From: Amycolatopsis pittospori
GTDB lineage: Bacteria; Actinomycetota; Actinomycetes; Mycobacteriales; Pseudonocardiaceae
Length of the DNA stretch: 64,000 nucleotides
NCBI RefSeq assembly: GCF_013870525.1
Contig: NZ_JACBXD010000003.1
Coordinates: 124,001 to 188,000, forward strand
Reading direction: 5' to 3'
This document shows positions 9,229 to 18,303 of the stretch, in pieces (position 1 is the first letter of the stretch; each line of letters starts with the position of its first letter). The translations under genes and the position numbers were made by a program. Below the pieces are notes generated by a model. That model searched no databases. It was given only the letters and a program-made list of their open reading frames with translations, and was not told the origin of the DNA.

Positions 9229-9695
9229 CGTTCTTCTCTCCCAGGTCCGGCCGGTGTTTTCCGGCTCTGGGAACAGCTAACCGCGAGGTCGGGGTGGTGA
9301 TCCAACAGCCGTTCGGGCCTCGATGACAACCATCGGTTGTCACTCGGGACAGGCGCCGGAGGCACCGTTGGCGCCCTTTGGGGCAGCATCACTACGACGA
9401 ACAGACGCCCTCGAAGGGAGTGAAAAGCGCGAGATACGCGCCCGAAACATGATCATTACCCACGAGCATGATCGACGTGGTAGCGGTGAATCCCCAGCGT
9501 GACCAGCGAAGACTCGACAACCGGCAACATTCGCCTTTTCGTGCAATTCGTTCTGGTTTCGACCGTCACGATGTGGACACAGAGTGATGGGCGTCTGGGC
9601 AGATCATGGCGTAGGGGGATATCTTCCTGCCCTAACCTAGCCCCTGTGTCGGGGGCAACGCCTACCGGCGGCTGGTTGGTCATGGGAGGTAGTCG
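9229..9695. other. 467-bp intergenic region upstream of liv operon
   Basis: This region separates the divergent hydrolase gene and the branched-chain amino-acid binding-protein gene. Short ORFs here overlap the binding-protein signal peptide or have poor codon use, and I do not support them. It should hold the promoters of both flanking genes. A Shine-Dalgarno GGGAGGT lies just before GTG 9696. I see no clear repeat or RNA structure. Confidence 0.5.
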
Positions 9696-10859
9696 GTGTC
9701 AGGAGTGCGTTTTGGACGGGTATTCGCCGTCGCGGCGGCTGCATCGCTTGCGCTGGCAGGCTGCGCTGGCGGCAGCAGCTCGTCCGGCAGCGGTGACAGC
9801 AGCACGCTGAAGATCGGGTTCATGGGTGACCTCACCGGTGAGAACTCCGGGATCGTGATCCCGCCCCGCAACGGCGCGAAGCTCGCTATCGACGAGTACA
9901 ACAAGACGAACCCGGCGACGAAGCTGGAGCTCAAGGAGTACGACAGCCAGGGCAAGCCCGAGCAGGCGACGTCGCTGATCGCGACCGCCGTCGGCCAGGA
10001 CAAGATCACCGCGCTGATCGGCCCGGCCTTCTCCGGCGAGTCGAAGGCCATCGGCGGTCAGCTGGAGCAGAACAAGATCCCGAGCGTCTCGCCCTCGGCG
10101 ACGAACCCGGGTCTGGCCTCGAACGGCTGGAAGTACTGGCACCGTGTCGTCGCGAACGACAACGACCAGGGTCCGGCCATCGCGAACTTCTTGATCACGG
10201 CGAAGTCGCCGAAGAAGGCCTACGTCATCTCGGACGACCAGGAGTACTCGGTCGGCCTGGCGGACGCCTTCGAGAAGACCTTCAAGGAGAAGAGCGTCCC
10301 GACCGAGCGCGACAAGTTCGCCAAGGACGCGTCGGACTACTCCTCGACCGTGCAGAAGGTCAAGGCCGCGAACCCGGACGTCATCGCCTTCGGTGGTTAC
10401 TACGCCCAGGGTGGTCGTCTGCTCAAGCAGCTGCGTGACGGCGGCGTGACCGCCACCTTCGCCACCGGCGACGGTTCACTCGACGCTCAGCTGGTCAGCG
10501 GCGCGGGTGCCGCCGCCGCGGAGAAGGCCGTCATCGGCTGCCCCTGCAACATCAAGGACGCCGGTTCCGGCGACGAGTTCGTGAGCAAGTACAAGGCCGC
10601 GTTCAACGTCGACCCGGCGATCTACGCGACCGAGGGCTACGACGCCGCGACCGCCATCATCAACGCGGTCAAGGCCGGTAACACCACGGCGGAGAAGATC
10701 AACGAATTCCTCAAGACCGTCGACTTCAAGGGTGCCTCGAAGCAGATCAAGTTCAAGGAGAACGGCGAGCCGCAGACGAACGCGATTTACGTCTACCAGG
10801 TCACCGGTGGCGTCATCAAGAACCTCGGCGCCTCGACCGAAGCCAAGCTCAACGGCTGA
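9696..10859 (+). CDS. livK: Branched-chain amino-acid ABC transporter substrate-binding lipoprotein
   Basis: This 387-aa periplasmic-binding-type lipoprotein has a signal peptide ending in lipobox LALAGC (C23), then a Ser/Gly linker and the type I binding fold of Leu/Ile/Val-binding proteins (KIGFMGDLTGENS start; IGPAFSGES and VSPSATNP hinge segments). It captures the ligand outside the membrane and delivers it to the LivHM permease. Start GTG 9696 has GGGAGGT upstream. It is the first gene of a five-gene operon and is followed by a hairpin that may raise its mRNA level over the downstream genes. Ligand could be Leu/Ile/Val or another small amide or amino acid. Confidence 0.9.
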   Translation: MSGVRFGRVFAVAAAASLALAGCAGGSSSSGSGDSSTLKIGFMGDLTGENSGIVIPPRNGAKLAIDEYNKTNPATKLELKEYDSQGKPEQATSLIATAVGQDKITALIGPAFSGESKAIGGQLEQNKIPSVSPSATNPGLASNGWKYWHRVVANDNDQGPAIANFLITAKSPKKAYVISDDQEYSVGLADAFEKTFKEKSVPTERDKFAKDASDYSSTVQKVKAANPDVIAFGGYYAQGGRLLKQLRDGGVTATFATGDGSLDAQLVSGAGAAAAEKAVIGCPCNIKDAGSGDEFVSKYKAAFNVDPAIYATEGYDAATAIINAVKAGNTTAEKINEFLKTVDFKGASKQIKFKENGEPQTNAIYVYQVTGGVIKNLGASTEAKLNG

Positions 10860-10882
10860 CGGAGCAGGTAGGAACACCTAAC

Positions 10883-10922
10883 GGAAGCGGGGGCGCTGTG
10901 CGGGCACAGCTCCCCCGCTTCC
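10883..10922 (+). terminator. Intra-operon hairpin between livK and livH
   Basis: GGAAGCGGGGG (10883-10893) pairs with CCCCCGCTTCC (10912-10922), and GCTGTG pairs with CACAGC inside it, with one mismatch and a CGGG loop. It follows the binding-protein stop by 23 nt and precedes livH by 51 nt. This fits a partial terminator or mRNA-stabilising hairpin giving excess binding protein over permease. Confidence 0.65.
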
Positions 10923-10973
10923 CGCAAATGTGGCGAAAGAAATCCTCGCCCCGTCCCGTAAGGCATCCACGTC

Positions 10974-11938
<965 letters not shown>

Positions 11939-11942
<4 letters not shown>

Positions 11943-13078
11943 AGGGCAACGAAGAAGTGGCTGAAAAGTCTCCGGAAAACGAAAAGCCCGCGCGCGCCGG
12001 CTTTCACCCTGTCGACGGTCTGCGGGATTGGTGGGCCGACGCTCCGCATTGGCAGCGTTATGGCGTTTACCTCGCCCTGATCATCGGCGCGCTGATCCTG
12101 CCCGCGCCGGCGATCGGCTCGTTCATGTCCCCGGAGTCCGACTGGACGACGGTGCTGATCTTCCCGGTCGGGACCTACATCCTGCTGGCGATCGGCCTGA
12201 ACATCGTGGTCGGCCACGCGGGCATGCTGGACCTCGGTTTCGTCGCGTTCTTCGCGATCGGCGCCTACACCCTGGCCGTGATGGGCACCAAGTACGGCTG
12301 GGGATTCTGGGGATGTCTCGTCCTCGGGATCTTCCTGGCGGCGATGTCCGGCGTCATCCTCGGTGCGCCGACGCTACGACTACGCGGTGACTATCTGGCC
12401 ATCGTGACACTCGGCTTCGGTGAGATCGTCCGCATCACGGCGAACAACACCGACGGCATCGGCGGCGCCCGCGGTATCACCAACGTGCCGCACCCGGACG
12501 CGATGTTCGGTGTCGAGTTCCTGCTCGACCCGGCGCCGTACTACTACCTGATCCTGGCGGCGATCGTGATCGCGATCGTCTTCTCGGTGCGGCTGCACCG
12601 GAGCCGGGTCGGCCGCGCGTGGGCCGCCATCCGCGAGGACGAGGACGCCGCCGAACTGATGGGCGTCCCGACGTTCAAGTTCAAGCTGCTGGCGTTCGCC
12701 ATCGGCGCGATGCTCGGCGGTATGGCCGGTGTGGTCTACGCCAGCAAGGCCGTCTTCATCGAACCGAACAACTTCCCGTTCATCCTGTCGGCGACCATTC
12801 TCGCGGCCGTCGTACTCGGTGGTGCGGGGAACCTGCCCGGGGTCATCCTCGGCGCTTTCCTGGTCGCCTGGCTCCCGGAGCGGTTCCGGTTCCTGTCCGA
12901 GTACCGCATCCTGATCTTCGGCGGGGTGCTCGTGCTGATGATGGCGCTGCGGCCGGAGGGTCTGCTGCCGTCGCGGCAGCGCAAGGCGGAACTACGTGAA
13001 GGAACGGGCGGGATGGGCGCCATGGGCGCCGAAGTCGCGGGTCCGGATTCCGAGGCTTCGGCGGAGGTGACGAAATGA
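11939..13078 (+). CDS. livM: Branched-chain amino-acid ABC transporter permease LivM
   Basis: This 379-aa multi-pass permease has LivM hallmarks: GLNIVVGHAGMLDLGFVAFFAIGAY, LRGDYLAIVTLGFGEI, and the EDEDAAELMGVPTFKFKLLAF coupling loop. It is longer than minimal LivM because of a charged N-terminal extension (about 45 aa) and a Gly/Ala-rich C-terminal tail. ATGA overlaps join it to livH upstream and livG downstream. Confidence 0.93.
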
Positions 13079-13848
13079 GCGCACTGCTCGAATTCGACAA
13101 CGTGACCATGCGCTTCGGCGGTGTCACGGCCTTGAAGGAAGTCAACCTCACCATCGACCAGGGCGAGATCTTCGCCTTGATCGGGCCGAACGGCGCGGGC
13201 AAGACCACGGTGTTCAACGTGATCACCGGCGTCTACCAGCCGACCGAAGGCCAGGTGCGCTTCAACGGCACCCAGGTCAGCGGGATGAAGCGGTTCAAGG
13301 TCAACCAGGCCGGGATCGCCCGCACGTTCCAGAACATCCGGCTGTTCCACAACATGTCGGCGCTGGAGAACGTGATGGTCGGTGCCGACTCGCACCACAA
13401 GACCGGCGCGATTTCGGCGACCCTCGGGCTTCCGGTGCACCGCAGGGAAGAGAAGCGGGGCCGCGAGCTCGCTCGTGAGCTGCTGGACTTCGTCGGTATC
13501 GGGCGGGTCGAGCACAACACCGCGAAGAACCTCTCCTACGGCGACCAGCGGCGGCTGGAGATCGCGCGTGCGCTCGCGACCGATCCGAAGCTCCTGCTGC
13601 TCGACGAGCCCGCCGCCGGCATGAACCCGGCGGAGAAGAACTCGCTGCAGCAGCTGATCCGCAAGATCCGTGACGACGGTCGGACCGTGCTGCTCATCGA
13701 GCACGACATGGGTTTGGTCATGCAGATCGCGGACCGGCTGGCCGTGCTCGACTTCGGCCAGAAGATCGCAGAAGGGCTCCCCCACGAGGTGCAGAACAAC
13801 CAGAAGGTGATCGAGGCTTACCTGGGGGTGGCGGAAGATGCTTCTTGA
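13075..13848 (+). CDS. livG: Branched-chain amino-acid ABC transporter ATP-binding protein LivG
   Basis: This 257-aa ABC ATPase has Walker A GPNGAGKT, a signature region NLSYGDQRRLEIARAL (degenerate LSGGQ, as usual for LivG), Walker B LLLLDEPAAGMNP and the switch His in LLIEHDMG. The GVTALKEVNLTI start and the long insertion after FQNIRLF are typical of LivG. It powers LivHM with LivF. Its start overlaps livM, and livF begins 11 nt before its stop. Confidence 0.94.
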   Translation: MSALLEFDNVTMRFGGVTALKEVNLTIDQGEIFALIGPNGAGKTTVFNVITGVYQPTEGQVRFNGTQVSGMKRFKVNQAGIARTFQNIRLFHNMSALENVMVGADSHHKTGAISATLGLPVHRREEKRGRELARELLDFVGIGRVEHNTAKNLSYGDQRRLEIARALATDPKLLLLDEPAAGMNPAEKNSLQQLIRKIRDDGRTVLLIEHDMGLVMQIADRLAVLDFGQKIAEGLPHEVQNNQKVIEAYLGVAEDAS

Positions 13849-14551
13849 GGTTCAGGACATCAACGTCCACTACGGGAAGATCGCCGCGCTCAAGGGAATG
13901 ACCATCGAGGTCGGCGAGGGCGAGATCGTTTCGCTCATCGGGGCCAACGGTGCCGGCAAGACCACGACGCTGAAGACGATCTCGGGCCTGCGTCCGCTGA
14001 CCAGTGGCCGGATCCTCTTCGACGGCAAGGACATCTCGAAGACACCCGGGCACAAGCGGGTCGAACTCGGGATCGGCCAGGCACCGGAAGGCCGGGGCGT
14101 GTTCCCCGGTATGACGGTGCAGGAGAACCTCCTGATGGGTGCCTACACCCGTAAGGACGATCTGAAGGCCGACCTCGCCGAGGTCTACGAGCTGTTCCCG
14201 CGGCTGAACGAACGCAAGACCCAGTTCGGCGGCACGATGTCCGGTGGCGAGCAGCAGATGATCGCCATCGGCCGCGCGCTGATGACCAAGCCCAAGGTGC
14301 TGCTGCTCGACGAGCCGTCCATGGGCCTGGCACCGATGTTGATCGCGCAGATCTTCGACATCATCCGCGAGATCAACAAGCGCGGGACCACGGTCCTGCT
14401 GGTGGAGCAGAACGCGCAGCAGGCGCTGAAGCTCTCCGACCGCGCGTACGTGCTGGAGACCGGTGAAGTGGTCAAGAGCGCCCGCGGTTCCGAGCTGCTG
14501 GACGACCCGCAGGTGCGGGCCGCCTACCTCGGTGGCGACCTCGGCGTCTGA
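13838..14551 (+). CDS. livF: Branched-chain amino-acid ABC transporter ATP-binding protein LivF
   Basis: This 237-aa second ATPase of the system has Walker A GANGAGKTTTLKTI, signature MSGGEQQMIAIGRAL, Walker B VLLLDEPSMGLAP and LVEQNAQQAL. The APEGRGVFPGMTVQENL stretch is characteristic of LivF. It is the last gene of the liv operon and is followed after 11 nt by a bidirectional terminator facing a convergent lipoprotein gene. Confidence 0.94.
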   Translation: MLLEVQDINVHYGKIAALKGMTIEVGEGEIVSLIGANGAGKTTTLKTISGLRPLTSGRILFDGKDISKTPGHKRVELGIGQAPEGRGVFPGMTVQENLLMGAYTRKDDLKADLAEVYELFPRLNERKTQFGGTMSGGEQQMIAIGRALMTKPKVLLLDEPSMGLAPMLIAQIFDIIREINKRGTTVLLVEQNAQQALKLSDRAYVLETGEVVKSARGSELLDDPQVRAAYLGGDLGV

Positions 14552-14562
14552 CGCTCTTTTGG

Positions 14563-14595
14563 AGGGGCCTCGTCGCTTTCCGCGGCGGGGCCCCT
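14563..14595. terminator. Bidirectional terminator between livF and lipoprotein gene
   Basis: A 14-bp stem (14563-14576 with 14582-14595, two G-U wobbles) closes on a short TTTCC loop and is followed by TTCGC on the plus strand. It sits between the livF stop (14551) and the stop of the convergent lipoprotein gene (14600), so it can end both transcripts. Confidence 0.7.
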
Positions 14596-14599
14596 TTCG

Positions 14600-15136
14600 C
14601 TATCCCAGCTTGATGTCGGTGCCGGCGAGGTTCTTCATGTCGGTCAGCGTCGGGCCGCCGAAAGCCCGCAAGACCACGGGTTTCGCCTCCTTGGGCGCGT
14701 CGAAGTAGAGGTCGAACTCGACCCGCACACCACGTCCGAGCTCGAACTTGTCGGGCTGGCGTTTGATCGTCATGGCTTGGTTGTCGACCTCGATCACGGC
14801 ACCGGAATCGGTGAGGAGCTGCTGGCGCCTGGTGTCGAAGAGGATTCCGGACAGGCCCTTCCCGGTGACCACCAGCCGGATCCGCACGAACTGTCCCTTC
14901 GCGTCGAATTCGGCGTGGCTGCCGGTGAGACTCGGGAGCCCCGCGGCCAGCCCGATCAAGGAGAACTCGGTCTCCCCGTTCGTCGACGGTGGGAGGTGTA
15001 GCGCGGTCTCGTCCGGCCGGACCTCACGCGCGGGCAGGTCGTAGACGGGTTTGGCGGGGGTCTGCTGCGGCTCGCCGCCGGAACAGCCGGTCAGCAGGAG
15101 GACGGACAGGACAGTCACCGCGATTCCAGTGCGCAC
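14600..15136 (-). CDS. DUF4352-like secreted lipoprotein
   Basis: This 178-aa protein has a short signal peptide and lipobox LLTGC (C18), then a Pro-rich linker and a single beta-sandwich-like domain. The run of KGQFVRIRLVV, LFDTRRQQLLTDSGAVIEVD and GRGVRVEFDLYFD fits the DUF4352/telokin-like extracellular domain of Gram-positive lipoproteins. Function is unknown; such domains are generally thought to be ligand-binding or protective. Starts at GTG 15136, 38 nt from the divergent LysR gene, which is therefore a candidate regulator. Confidence 0.75.
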   Translation of the reverse strand: MRTGIAVTVLSVLLLTGCSGGEPQQTPAKPVYDLPAREVRPDETALHLPPSTNGETEFSLIGLAAGLPSLTGSHAEFDAKGQFVRIRLVVTGKGLSGILFDTRRQQLLTDSGAVIEVDNQAMTIKRQPDKFELGRGVRVEFDLYFDAPKEAKPVVLRAFGGPTLTDMKNLAGTDIKLG

Positions 15137-15174
15137 CCCGCTGATTCTGCCCGCTGGACGGCTACTGTGCGGCT

Positions 15175-16026
15175 GTGGAGTTACGACGTCTTCGGTATCT
15201 GTGTGTCGTCGCCGAGGAGGAGCATCTCACCCGCGCGGCGGAGCGCCTCGGTATCCGGCCGTCGTCGCTCAGCCAGCAGATCATCGCGCTGGAACGGGAA
15301 CTGGACGCGACCCTGTTCGTCCGGACCCAGGCGGGGATGACGCCCACCGAAGCCGCGCGGGCGCTGCTCCCCCATGCCCGGCGAACGCTCGAAGCAGCCG
15401 ACCTCGGCATGCGAGCCGTCCGGGACGCCGTGTCCGGCGAAGGCCGCGTGATGCGCATCGGCGTGACCCCGGGTGCGCCGCCGACCGTCCTCTCCGTGCT
15501 CTACGCGGCCGGTGCGGTGGAGTTGCTCGATCTCTCCGCCGCTCGTCAGGTGGACCTGCTGGGCCGCGGTGCGCTCGACGTCGGCCTGATCGCCCTTCCG
15601 GAGGACCTGAGTGGCTTACGGACCGCCGTGGTGAGTGAAACGCCGCTGGGTGTGCTCGTCGCCGACACCCATCCGCTGGCGGGCGTTCACGACGTCGGCT
15701 GGAGCGACCTCGACGGCCGGGATCTCCTGCTGTACGCCCGGGATCTCGCCCCGGGCTACCACGACGCGCTGCTCGCGGAATGCGCCACGGCGGGCTGGCG
15801 GCCGAGCGACGTCCGGCCCGGTCCGCCCCGGCGGTCGCTGTTCGCCGCCGAGCTGCGGCACGGCGGTGACGTCGTGGCTCTGCGTCCCGAGTGGGACTCC
15901 GCGGAAGGGTTGCGCTGGCTGCCGTTGCGGACGGCGGTGCCGCGTGTCCGGCACGCGCTGGTGTGGGACCCGGCGCACGAGTCCGCGGACCGGATGGGGA
16001 AGCTGGTGCCGCGCCTCGCGGTATGA
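15175..16026 (+). CDS. LysR-family transcriptional regulator
   Basis: This 283-aa protein has an N-terminal winged HTH (RRLRYLCVVAEEEHLTRAA, then GIRPSSLSQQIIALERE) and a shorter, Ala/Leu-rich effector domain. It starts at GTG 15175 and is divergent from the lipoprotein gene, the usual arrangement for a LysR target, though the target could also be the downstream DUF6506 gene 140 bp away. Effector unknown. Confidence 0.85.
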   Translation: MELRRLRYLCVVAEEEHLTRAAERLGIRPSSLSQQIIALERELDATLFVRTQAGMTPTEAARALLPHARRTLEAADLGMRAVRDAVSGEGRVMRIGVTPGAPPTVLSVLYAAGAVELLDLSAARQVDLLGRGALDVGLIALPEDLSGLRTAVVSETPLGVLVADTHPLAGVHDVGWSDLDGRDLLLYARDLAPGYHDALLAECATAGWRPSDVRPGPPRRSLFAAELRHGGDVVALRPEWDSAEGLRWLPLRTAVPRVRHALVWDPAHESADRMGKLVPRLAV

Positions 16027-16166
16027 CCGTGCCCACAACGGTTTCGTCCCGCGTCTGCCCGACCTCGTCTCTTCGGCGCTCCCGAACGGCTGTGCGGATC
16101 CGCCTCGTGGACAGCGGTCCCGTCTCGCGATTACCTCAGGGTGTCCGACGACGAAGGAGAATTGTC

Positions 16167-16478
16167 ATGCGACAGTGGGGTTTCGTGTACTTGGCCGACG
16201 GCTGCGACCCGGACCGGGACGTGTCCCGTGTGGACACCGGGAGGTGCCTGACGGTGCTGGTCGGCGTCGGCCGTGCGGACCAGGTCGTCGAAGCGGCCGA
16301 ACGGCTCGTCGCCGAAGGGGCGCAGCTGGTCGAGCTGTGCGGCGCGTTCGGTCCGGTGTGGACGGCGCGGGTGATCGACGCGGTGGGAAGCAAGGTACCC
16401 GTCGGAAGTGTCATGTACGGCGGTGAGGCGACGAAACAACTTCACGATCTGTTCGGCCTCGGGGTGCCTTCTTCCTGA
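16167..16478 (+). CDS. DUF6506-like small protein
   Basis: This 103-aa protein starts at ATG 16167 with AAGGAGA six nt upstream. It has a first beta strand WGFVYLADGCDP and repeated Val/Ala-rich strand-helix units ending in VGSVMYGGEA. This matches my memory of the DUF6506 family, whose function is unknown; the assignment is not verified. The stop overlaps the next start (TGATG), implying coupling. Confidence 0.65.
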   Translation: MRQWGFVYLADGCDPDRDVSRVDTGRCLTVLVGVGRADQVVEAAERLVAEGAQLVELCGAFGPVWTARVIDAVGSKVPVGSVMYGGEATKQLHDLFGLGVPSS

Positions 16479-17038
16479 TGCTCGGGTACAACCGAAGGAT
16501 GGCCCCGGTTCCGTGCTCCGACCTGTCCCCCGCCGGCTGGATCGCGTCGAGCGACCTGCCATGGCAGCGCCTGGTGACCTTCGGCCCGGCGGGTTTCGCC
16601 GGCTACGCGCGTTTGCGGCTGATCCCCGACCCGGCGTTCGAAGGTCAGAGCGAGAACGACGTCACGGCTCCGGAAGCACCGGAAGACGAGCAGTTCTGGC
16701 GGCTCTTCGCCTTCCTCGCTCGCGCCACCCGGACGCCGGCCGAATGCTACTTCTGCGTCTGGGACGGCTACGGCGACGTCGCCGGGCAAGCCAAGGTCGT
16801 TGTCCCCCAACGGAGTTACTTCCTGTTCAGCGGCCGGCTCGAAGACGCGGGCTTCTGGGGAACACCGGGGCCCGCCTTCGTCTGGCCAGCCGATCACGCC
16901 TGGTGCGTGGCCAAGGACGTCGATCCGCATTGGGCGGGTATCGGCGCCGGCACCGCAGTCCTCGACCGGCTCGTCGCCGACTCCGGGCTGGACGTCGTTC
17001 CCGCGGATCCCGCGCTGGAGCAGCCCGCCTACCGCTGA
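16478..17038 (+). CDS. Hypothetical protein
   Basis: This 186-aa soluble protein is not recognised. It is rich in aromatic residues (WRLFAFLARAT, CYFCVWDGYGD, SYFLFSGRLEDAGFW, FVWPADHAWCVAKDVD), and the final part contains a GIGAGTAVLDRLV segment. There are no membrane segments or metal motifs. The start at 16478 overlaps the previous stop (TGATG). ATG 16499 is an alternative that removes seven residues. Codon use is normal for the neighbourhood, so it is a real gene. Confidence 0.7.
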   Translation: MLGYNRRMAPVPCSDLSPAGWIASSDLPWQRLVTFGPAGFAGYARLRLIPDPAFEGQSENDVTAPEAPEDEQFWRLFAFLARATRTPAECYFCVWDGYGDVAGQAKVVVPQRSYFLFSGRLEDAGFWGTPGPAFVWPADHAWCVAKDVDPHWAGIGAGTAVLDRLVADSGLDVVPADPALEQPAYR

Positions 17039-17048
17039 GCCTCGGGGT

Positions 17049-17528
17049 TCAGCAGTCGTCGACGTGCACGGCTTCGACGCAAGCGACGGTCTCGGTCCGG
17101 CTGGTCGCCTGCTGCAGCAGCGAGTAGAGCGTCTCGCGCTGGTCGCCGTCGAGCGCGCCGAGCACCTCGTCCTCGACCCCGGCGAGGGCGAACTCCGCCT
17201 TCGCGAGTTGCTTGGCGCCGACGTCGGTGAGTTCGACGATGTGTCGCCGCCGGTCCTCCGGGGACCGCCGTCGCTCGATGAGGTTCGCGGACTCCAGGTC
17301 GTTGAGCAGCCCGACGACGTTCGTGCTGTCCATCTCCAGCGTTTTCGCCAGGTGCTGCTGCGAACTGCCACCGAGGTCGCGCAGCACGGTCAGCGCGACG
17401 AGATGCCGGGGACGCAGGCCGAGCGGCGCCAGGACGGACTCGCTGCGGAGCCGGATCCGCCGGGTGACGTGGTCGAGCAGCGCGCCGCAGCGATGCGGGG
17501 GCTGGTTGACGACCGGGAGCTCGGACAC
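17049..17528 (-). CDS. MarR-family transcriptional regulator
   Basis: This 159-aa winged-helix protein has the MarR pattern: helix, then LRDLGGSSQQHLAKTLEMDSTNVVGLLNDLE recognition region in two helices, and the wing basic motif RRRSPEDRRRHIVELT. It is divergent from an azoreductase gene; the 83-nt gap holds a 23-bp near-perfect palindrome. It most likely represses the azoreductase, and perhaps itself, until a quinone or electrophile releases it. Confidence 0.88.
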   Translation of the reverse strand: MSELPVVNQPPHRCGALLDHVTRRIRLRSESVLAPLGLRPRHLVALTVLRDLGGSSQQHLAKTLEMDSTNVVGLLNDLESANLIERRRSPEDRRRHIVELTDVGAKQLAKAEFALAGVEDEVLGALDGDQRETLYSLLQQATSRTETVACVEAVHVDDC

Positions 17529-17570
17529 AGGTCGAGTGTACGTTCCCGCATGATGGTCGCCACCCCATCA

Positions 17571-17593
17571 ATGGTTTGCGTTACACAAACCAT
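17571..17593. promoter_or_regulatory. Palindromic MarR operator in marR-azoR intergenic region
   Basis: ATGGTTTG (17571-17578) is inverted at 17586-17593 (CAAACCAT). The centre CGTTACA is also nearly symmetric (NGTNACN), so the whole 23-bp site is an almost perfect palindrome. It lies 43 nt upstream of the marR start and 19 nt upstream of the azoreductase start, ideal for repressing both. Confidence 0.7.
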
Positions 17594-17611
17594 CTGTGCA
17601 TGATTATGGGT

Positions 17612-18253
17612 ATGACGCATCTGCTGCACATCGACTCGAGCATCACGGGCGAGAACTCGGCCAGCCGCCGCCTCACCGCCCGGGCCGCCGCCGCCTGGCG
17701 CGCCGCGCATCCGGAAGGCACGGTCACCCACCGCGACCTGAACGCGGAGCCGCTGCCGCATTTCGACGCGGCGAGCAACGCGGCCAGGATGGTGCCGCCG
17801 GACCAGCACACCCCCGAACAGGCCGCGGCCTGGCGGCTCATGACCGAACTGATCGACGAGGTCAAGGCGGCCGACACCGTCCTGCTGGGCCTGCCGCTCT
17901 ACAACTTCGGCGCGCCGAGCACGGTCAAATCCTGGGTCGACCACCTCATCGTGCCGGGGCTCGCCTTCGACCCGGAGACCGGCCAGGGCCTGCTCGGCGG
18001 CCGCGACTTCATCGTCCTGGCGTCCCGCGGCGGCGGGTACGGCGAAGGCACCCCGCGCGAAGGCTGGGACCACGCGGAGTCCTGGATCCCCCACGGCGTC
18101 TCCATGACGGGGCTCGAACCGAGGTTCGTCACCGCCGAACTGACCCTCGCGAAGGTCAACCCGGCGATGGCGGACCTCATCCCGCTGGCCGACGAAAGCC
18201 AGGCCGCCGCCGAACGCGCCATCGACGCGCTGTGGACGTCGGTGGCGGCCTGA
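17612..18253 (+). CDS. azoR: FMN-dependent NADH-azoreductase / NAD(P)H dehydrogenase (quinone)-like flavoprotein
   Basis: This 213-aa flavodoxin-like protein has the AzoR pattern LLHIDSSITGENSASRRL at the N-terminus (phosphate-binding Ser residues for FMN), then LLGLPLYNFGAPSTVKSWVDH for the flavin ring and the VLASRGGGYGEG loop. It reduces quinones or azo compounds two electrons at a time in the cytoplasm. I chose ATG 17612; ATG 17606 would add two residues. The palindromic operator and divergent MarR gene suggest induction by electrophiles. Confidence 0.85.
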   Translation: MTHLLHIDSSITGENSASRRLTARAAAAWRAAHPEGTVTHRDLNAEPLPHFDAASNAARMVPPDQHTPEQAAAWRLMTELIDEVKAADTVLLGLPLYNFGAPSTVKSWVDHLIVPGLAFDPETGQGLLGGRDFIVLASRGGGYGEGTPREGWDHAESWIPHGVSMTGLEPRFVTAELTLAKVNPAMADLIPLADESQAAAERAIDALWTSVAA

Positions 18254-18254
18254 C

Positions 18255-18298
18255 TCGTGAGTGATTTGGGTCGTTCTAACGACCCAAATCACTCACGA
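18255..18298. terminator. Perfect 21-bp hairpin, CGTGAGTG family
   Basis: 18255-18275 (TCGTGAGTGATTTGGGTCGTT) is exactly complementary to 18278-18298, with only CT in the loop. It lies between the azoreductase stop (18253) and the stop of the convergent GH31 gene (18304) and so can serve both. The outer nine bases match the elements at 4111, 52373 and 58150, while the inner bases differ. Confidence 0.75.
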
Positions 18299-18303
18299 CC
18301 TGG

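Noticed and set aside
9499-9810. 103-aa plus-strand ORF before livK
   Set aside because: It overlaps the lipoprotein signal peptide in another frame and lacks a ribosome-binding site.
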